Assembly: GCF_052857255.1 (NCBI RefSeq)
Contig: NC_135498.1
Span: forward strand, 162,030,124-162,094,123
Reading direction: 5' to 3'
Source of the DNA: Amblyomma americanum
Lineage: Eukaryota; Arthropoda; Arachnida; Ixodida; Ixodidae
DNA: 64,000 nucleotides
Of the stretch, positions 57,547 through 64,000 are shown piece after piece (position 1 is the first letter of the stretch; every line of letters begins with the position of its first letter). Position numbers and translations under genes: made by a program. Under the pieces are notes generated by a model. It was not told the DNA's origin and ran no database searches. It saw only the letters and a list, made by a program, of their open reading frames with translations.

Positions 57547-58235
57547 TGTTATGAACGGGATGCGCGCCAGCTGAAGATCAAAGCGAATATTCAATCGGCT
57601 GGGATGACCACGCGGTAGCGGTAACTTCTAAAGGTGATTTGACCCCGCGAGGACCCCACGAAAAAGTATGTGCTGGGAACCTGCCTGCGAAATCTTTACC
57701 ACGCTCTTCAGGAAGGAAGAGATGACCTTCCCTTTGTCTGTTTCCGGACGGAGGTCAGAAAACAGGGGAAGAAGGGAACAGTGCCTTCAGGAAATTACCC
57801 GTGGCTCACAAGTGCCTGTGTTTGAATGGACGTACAGCTTCGGGCGAAGTAGCAGTGGACCTCCGCATCCTCCTCGCCCATTCCCACGGGGCTCCGCGTG
57901 CTCTGTGGGGTGACTCTTCCGATCTGTGCCTCGTGTTCAATTGGATAACGCCTGGTGAAAGGGCGAAACCTTAGTGTACTTAACGAGCATCCTGAGTAGG
58001 AACGAAGGCTCTGGGCCTTGGTGATAAGGCTGATCCAGCCGCTCGACGCTATTAACTCTTAATACTTGATTGTTTATTCTTTCTTTCGTAAAATATGTAA
58101 TTAAGTTTCCTACCAGTAGACCTGTTTGTGTTTTCGTCGTTCCCAAATGTCAGTTTCCATCCTTCCTCATCCCTTGTCCGGCCCAAACACGCTACCTTGC
58201 ATTACAACAACCGCCCATGCTACCCGCCTATAACA
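57547..58235 (+). repeat. Candidate orphan LTR with adjacent primer-site-like sequence
   Basis: Starts TGTTATGAACGGG and ends CGCCTATAACA, so it has TG...CA ends with a short imperfect inverted repeat. It is followed at 58238 by TGGTGGCTGCGG, as after a gypsy 5' LTR. No partner LTR and no target duplication are seen (TATTG on the left, ACTGG on the right). It could be the 5' LTR of a deleted element. Confidence 0.45.
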
Positions 58236-58289
58236 ACTGGTGGCTGCGGTGAAATACTGCTACCCGAGTTATAGCAATTGTCTGCTTAC

Positions 58290-61200
58290 TGTATGTGGTC
58301 TCAGTGGGCAGAGAGTGAAGTGCCCCTTTCTCGCCTTGGATGTTTTCACCTTCCACCAATGTTCACCATGAGCTGTTTCCACTTGCACTTTCGTAAAGTT
58401 CTCGTTGTAGTGCATCACAGCCAGCTGAGTCCTGAATGAAGAGAAATTGTCATCTCATCTGCTTGCATGCCACAGGTAAAAGTGCGCATGTACCTTGCTT
58501 GCATTCCTTCCTCCGAGAAGGCGTTTGCCTTGGGAGCGAAAGGTATATGCAGGCTGTGGCACGACTCTAACGAAAACGTTTGCACGTCAGGAGACAGCTG
58601 ACGGATGTCAGGCAGCAACAAAGGGGAGCTCACAATTTTCTTTAGCTCTTGGACGGCTTATGAGTCTGGAAGAAAAGATATTTGGTCAAACGCTGCTTTA
58701 TTATCTTTAGCTGAGCCTAAAATTCATCACTGACCAAGTATTAATGTAACAGCATTCGGCACCAGCTCTTACTTCGCTTCATCCACTGGCGTTTTTCATG
58801 AGGGCCATGTATCTAATTTTGGTAGGGTCCCTCATGGCCGCTGTGCTTGCGGCAGACATGGTTCAGCAAGCTCTTCTACATGCTGACCACGATGTCCTTA
58901 TCTCCGCGGCCCATAGCAGCCACCCAGTAGAGGTGGTAAATAATGCTCACAATCCATCCCTCAAAAATTTTGTGTGTGCGGCTGCATGCCTGGAGATTTT
59001 TCTTGAGGCTTAGAACAAAGATAAAATTACCCTGCTTGCAAAGCATATACTGGGCCTCTCGCACTAACAACACGATGCCTTAATTACCTTTAGCACCATG
59101 CCATACATCAAACCAATGCTTGATGCCTGGCTTCTCCAACCGGCAAAAACGCCTGCCACCGGGATGTCTGTCAGAAAATGGACTACAATAACTAGCCAGG
59201 CACTGTAATTGCGGTGAACAATATTTGTCTGCACAAGCAGCACAAAATCAGGGCTTACGCATATCCCGGTCAGAGTTCCATTTTGAAATCCCCTTAACTG
59301 ATGGTCTATCAACTCAAAGGTCTATTGGACGCTGCTACATGGGCAGCTGTAATCGCCATTCAACGAACAGAGGAGTGGAGAAATGTGGTGAGATTTGAAA
59401 GGGCTTTAAGCAGAGGCGGGAACCACAGCCAGGCTCAAATGAGTGAATTCATAGTAGTAAAAGCGGGGAAATTTACTGCAATTAAAAAATACAGCTTATT
59501 TTGCAGAGAAAAAAATTGGGCAACCACAAAACACTACAGGTAACAATGTCAGTTTCCAGACTTACAAAAACATCCAAATTGGCTTGCTCGAAATTGCATA
59601 AATACTACTACAGCTCGCTGAAAACAATTCTCATTTTTGGGGAAATTATTGCTCTAACAATAACCATTCCAGTTTAAGCCTTTTCAAGGTAAAAAATTTG
59701 CAGGCTGATTGTTTGCAAGCCAAAAAATATTGGTGGTGCAATGGTGCCACAAAAGTTTGTGGGGAAAAATGGAATCTTCCAGCAGTGCTCGAGCTTGTCG
59801 TGTGGCAGCGGCACATTTTTAACAGCTCAGTGGCTATTGACAATCTTGGTGACACGCTCTGGGCAAGAACTGATCGACTTCCTGCAGGGCCTCCAGTGCA
59901 TCATCCCACCAGCTATGGAAAGCAGACAAGCTCCTTCAAAGATTACACTCACGATCATCGACTGAGCAACTGCAATATTCCACACCCAGCGTAGCTTGCT
60001 GGTTTCTGCGCAACTTCGTCCCTGCCATGAGGCCATTGCGTCTGAGCTCACTGGCCAGTTGGAAGTGCCCATGTGACAAGGGTATTAGCAATGCATGACA
60101 CGTCGCCTTTTCATGCCGTAGCAATGTACAGAACCCTAGAGTGTTTCCTGTGGTCAGAGAGCATACGGTGACACCTGCATTCTCAAGGGTCTCCAGGCAC
60201 TTTCCGAGACCTTCCTTTTCCATCACCACACTGTCTGGCACTGCACGTGACTGTGAAAGAAACAAAAAGTTACAACATGCTGATTCATTGAGCAGCTTCT
60301 TTCATTCCTTACAATTATCAGCTCAGCTGTGTCCGTTACTTCCAACTAACCCTGTCCAGTGCCAGCTGCGGCTTGCAAATTTCCCCATGTCACCTGCTTC
60401 TTTGACTCTGTTTCACCCAGCTGTGTTTGTTTTCTCTTAGAATCCTGTTCATTATGCTAAGGGACTGTCAGTTACCTGTTCTCTACCATTTCCTCCTCTT
60501 CATCTCGGCTTCAGCTGAGAAATATTAGGAAGGTGCGGTTTTACTTCAGGGGTCTCTCAAGTGCCCTATAGTAATATTATTTTCATGGTGGCTTCCTTCT
60601 TGTGTGCCTGGTGAGCAGTTGCTACTTGACAAAGACAGATGTTTTTTCTACTTTTGATACCTAATTACTCGCTTTAAACTGTATTTACTTTTAATTTAGT
60701 TTTATCTTCATCGCTTTCAGTCGTACCATTGCCCTTGACATGTTCACGTCCTGTGTTACCTCCCCTGAATTACTTACAGAGCACTGTCATTAGCAAATCA
60801 ATGTTGCCACGGTGCTGTTCATTAGCTTTTATAACAAGTTTTCATTCCTCATGTAAACATGCAGTGAGCAGTGCAAGAATTTTGTCAGTTTTGTATGTTT
60901 CTGATTACTACTTGAACTTTTCGCGTAAAGGAGCATAATTACTGTGCAGTCTGCAGGCCTTCTCTGAAACCTTTACATAATCCTCTTTTAATTTCTGGTT
61001 TTTCATTGCTTGCATGACTGATGGTATTTTAACTAAATGGAATGGGTTTTCTAATGTAGCCGCGATTCTTTTTTTCGGTGGCAGTAGAATTTAAACCAAG
61101 GGACTTTTACAAACAAGTCAGGTGATCAATCTTTGTGTCAGCATTGTGACGTGATTGCATTGCTCTTTGCTCTTTGCTCGCAGCTAATGAAAACTCGCCT

Positions 61201-63109
61201 CATTAAACTCAACTTGTTCCATTCAGACAATTTTGCCCACTTTAACGGCGAGCAGGCTGTACGTCAGGTATTTGGTGCTGTATTCTGGTGAGTCACAGCG
61301 ACCGTAACCAGCCAGTTCAAGATGTACGCCTTGCAGTTCTTCTGTCAGCGTTGCCTGCTGCTCCTGGAAAAGCTTCATGCAAGACAACACATACTTTACA
61401 TTTCGTTCCTCAATCAATAAACAGCTCACTTGTGGGACATATATGAGCCCCATATTTCAGTACATGATATAGACTCCATATTTTAGGGTTTTACACTCAT
61501 GACTAAGGCCCCTGGTTTGTTGCGGTTCCTTGAAAAATCACAGACATGCATTTTTCGCAAATTTGTTAGCAGCCACATTCTCTTTTTAGTGCTATTGTTT
61601 CGACAGTAGATCAGCTGGTATGGCAGTATGATAAAAAAAATCAATGATTTATCTTAAGGCTATATATCCATTAATGGTTCATGCTTGCATCCGCCTGTTA
61701 CATTTTAGGTTACGTAACCTTGTTATGTCACGGCTGGCCAACCATTGCCGAGAGCCTCCAAAAAATGCAGATGACATGCTACCAAGGAGGCGATTCTTAA
61801 GATTTGGATGCCACAATAGAGGGAAGTGAAGCCTGCAATACATTTAAGACATGTAGCCGCCGCTGATGCGGCAGCAGTGGACATCACTACCTTGCTGCCA
61901 CTGCTCGGTTTTGAAAGCTGCCAGGCCGGCACCTGTTTGCCCTTTCTTCTCCTACTCTGCTCAACTCTTTTAGGGCCTTCTCTGTCGCTGCGATCCACCG
62001 TACTTTCTTTCTTCATCCATAGCCGCCTTTTCTGCACTTGCGCATAGTACTTTGCCCCAAGGCCGGCAAAAAGCTGCTCTCAAGCCTCATGACGAAAATC
62101 ACTTTAGCTACCAGGAAAAGCTTGAAAACAGTTCACACTGTAGTATGTATTCTGAAGCATTACTTGGTACCTCCCACGTAAAATCACAATTCATTGTTCT
62201 CAGTTAGCATGGTTTTTAATTTTCTACCGCGGAAAGTTAAGGGCCTCAGTAAAGGCTATATGCTGGTAAATAATGCTTGAAAAGGCAGCTCTAAGAAGGG
62301 ATAATTTCAATTTTCTTCTAAATTCAGTGCCAACTTGTCAATATTTAAAATCTGTAAAGAAAACATGTTTTTGCATTGATGAAACAATGAAAGTAGGACG
62401 TTTTAAATCTCGAAACATTGTACAGAGTATGAATCCGACAGCCACTAGCCAAGGTTCACAGTGCCAGCTCCAACGCATATTTTCATTTGAAAAATGGTCT
62501 GCCATACTAACTGTAAAAGCTCATTGGAACCTGTACATGGCCAAGCCTCACTTGCAGCTATACACATCATGTATCCTTACAACTTTAAGATACTACTTGC
62601 ATCAAATTCCTTCCAGAAAACAAACGAACTAGGCCTGCATCATTACTGACTGATTTATTGCTTTTGTATGTTTTCTTTCTCTGATGAAACTGGAGCTCCT
62701 TCCGGGCTATGAAGTTGCACAGAGCTTTGTACAGCATGCAGTCGTTACCTTCTTTACAGCGGGCAGCAAGTAGGCCCGCTGATAATTGTGGAATGTTCTC
62801 TCGCAGATGGTCTTTACATTGATGGACCTCAACAAAAAATGCAGTGATGCGGCCACAGGGTATCCGGAGAACAGTATTGCCGCAGCTAGTAGGTTGCCAG
62901 CTGCCTTATCACCCACATGTGGCTGGCTGTCCCAGGTGTAACTATGGCCTAGTGCACACACAGCCTGCGCTGTGAGAAGTGTGCCCTCCACAGTGAAGTG
63001 ACTGAGGCAGGGATGACAGCAAGTGCGGCAGATGCCCACTAGCTCTTGCAGGCACCTCACAAATGCAATGAACTTTCGTTCACCTTGAACAGGTACATCT
63101 GCACGTGAA
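58290..63109 (-). pseudogene. Spliced pseudogene of a transposase-like (WDSQP/TDRH/FDVWH) family
   Basis: Exons read on the minus strand: 63109-62749, 61363-61229, about 60250-60149, about 59175-59088, 58989-58773, 58665-58495 and 58431-58290, mostly with GT and AG borders. Exon 1 has a Cys motif, then YTWDSQPHVGDKAAGNLLAA. Exon 2 has GYGRCDSPEYSTKYLTYSLL. Exon 3 has MEKEGLGKCLETLENAGVTV. Exon 4 has SDRHPGGRR and KHWFDVWHGAKG. Exon 5 has YHLYWVAAMG and LLNHVCRKHSGHEG. Exon 6 has SPLLLPDIRQLSPDVQTFS and FAPKANAFSEEGMQA. Exon 7 has TQLAVMHYNENFTK. The set matches an uncharacterised family with long open proteins in many metazoans. Asp residues in the GRCDSPG and DRH blocks suggest an RNase H-fold (DDE) enzyme, which is inference. 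Stops stand in exon 5 (after VSM and after YQN) and exon 6 (after DS), so it is a pseudogene. The 5' and 3' ends are not found. Confidence 0.7.
58432..58494 (-). other. 63-base intron inside the transposase-like pseudogene
   Basis: The donor AAG-GTACATG and acceptor TTCATTCAG-GACTC bound a 63-base gap whose removal keeps the conserved frame across exons 6 and 7. It is very short for an arthropod intron and shows that the copy came from spliced genomic DNA, not from an mRNA. Confidence 0.65.
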
Positions 63110-64000
63110 CTGAAAATAAATAGCATTTCACTGCATTCCAGTTGCCATGCACTCATCATATATTTTTTTCCTTGCAATACAAAACGTTGGACCTTTTACT
63201 GAGCTTCCCTTGTCCGATGTTTCCACAAGTGCCCTCCTACAATGCAAAATGAATGTTGTCAAAGTAAACATTCCTGGTGGATTTCACGTTTCATAGGCCC
63301 GTTTGGCGCTAACGCTGAGGTTATTATGACTTCAACACCTATTGAAGTAATTGACATGCTACCCTACATCAAACACTGCATATACCCTATTTCAGAGTGC
63401 ACTTCAGCACATGCACATATAAATTGGCTATGAGCAAAAAGGAAAGCACCGTTCGTGTGTCGTTTTGAACGGATATTACTCATGCCGTATGAGGGAAGGA
63501 GTGAAAAACGGGAAAGAAAAAGGCACCATAGTTGAGGGCTTTGAATTATTGCAGTTAAATGGAGCTCTTAAATATGATCTCACATTTCTCGGCATATGGA
63601 TGCCTTCAGCATTTTGCATGCATCAAAAATTGTTCACTAAGGGCAAGAATTAACCACACAGTCTCAGGCTGAGCTACCAAACAGTGACCATAAGGTTGCT
63701 GTGACAGGAGCAGATGCTGGTGTAAGTGTTACAGTATTAACCATACACTTCACATACCTGCCTACACTTGTATGAAATGAAGGCATGTATGTGGTGTCGA
63801 GCTCTGTAGCTCGCTGTTCACCTCAATCCTAATCAAAACTGTAAAATTTCTCCGACACCACACTCGCTTCCTTTTGCTTCTGTGGCGTTGGCGCACCCTG
63901 CGCTCTGAAGCTGGTTGGTAGGGGCGACAGCGGGGAAGGCAGCATTGCAGTTGGCTCGGCTGTGTCCTGGCCGCAACAAGAGGTTTGATGCTGATGTTTA
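63110..64000. other. Right end of window, possible upstream part of the pseudogene
   Basis: No clear exon. On the minus strand 63830-63990 gives a Pro- and Gln-rich open stretch with SPLSPLPTSF and PTPQKQKEASVV that could be an upstream linker exon. The rest has no recognised feature. Confidence 0.35.

Noticed and set aside
58798..59013. Plus-strand frame starting like a secreted peptide (MYLILVGSLMAAVLAAD)
   Set aside because: It is antisense to exon 5 of the transposase-like pseudogene, which has much better support.
59698..59994. Plus-strand frame with YWWCNGATKVCGEKW, reminiscent of the transposase-like family
   Set aside because: It lies on the opposite strand to the exons, within an intron, and the match is only a few residues.

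Overview
The window looks like nuclear DNA of an arachnid, most likely a hard tick. This is an inference from three things: a dense, nested load of Ty3/gypsy, I-type LINE, RTE and Penelope-like elements; tRNA-headed SINEs of one family on both strands; and spliced host genes with GT-AG introns. There is no operon structure, no CRISPR array and no bacterial-type gene. No database search was run, so family names rest on motifs recognised by eye.

Layout. Positions 1-1537 hold a decayed LINE on the plus strand. From about 1538 to about 26270 there is one deep stack of insertions, all readable on the minus strand as an old Ty3/gypsy element (Gypsy-I). Its pieces lie at 24857-25215, 9317-10540 and 1890-3644. 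It was split by a 5.7-kb LTR element with unusual pol order (Gypsy-II, 3645-9316), by a foldback element (3427-3580) and by a LINE with ORF1, APE, RT and RNase H (LINE-A, about 10541-24856). LINE-A was itself split by a SINE, two LINE 3' fragments and a 7.7-kb Penelope-like composite (16099-23807). That composite is a head-to-head pair that carries another gypsy element (Gypsy-III, about 17931-22619) between its halves.

26270-32636 is mostly non-coding, with a SINE, a diverged tandem duplication and a palindrome. 32637-46883 is the one clearly intact host gene: a four-exon SLC16/monocarboxylate-transporter-like MFS protein of 546 residues on the plus strand. Its exons join in phase without any correction. 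Its last intron (8.9 kb) contains a fourth gypsy element (Gypsy-IV, minus).

46884-64000 holds a mariner-like MITE, a long hairpin, RTE LINE fragments and a P2X7-C-terminal-domain-like spliced pseudogene (51811-52586). It also holds a compact LTR element whose only gene is an intact 408-codon Pro-rich ORF (54911-56881), an orphan LTR (57547-58235), and a minus-strand spliced pseudogene of a transposase-like family (58290-63109).

The working gene here is the transporter. Everything else is mobile DNA or a decayed host-like gene. The most interesting items are the gag-like-only LTR element, the integrase-before-RT gypsy element, the inverted Penelope pair with its 11-bp target duplication, and the spliced transposase-like pseudogene.
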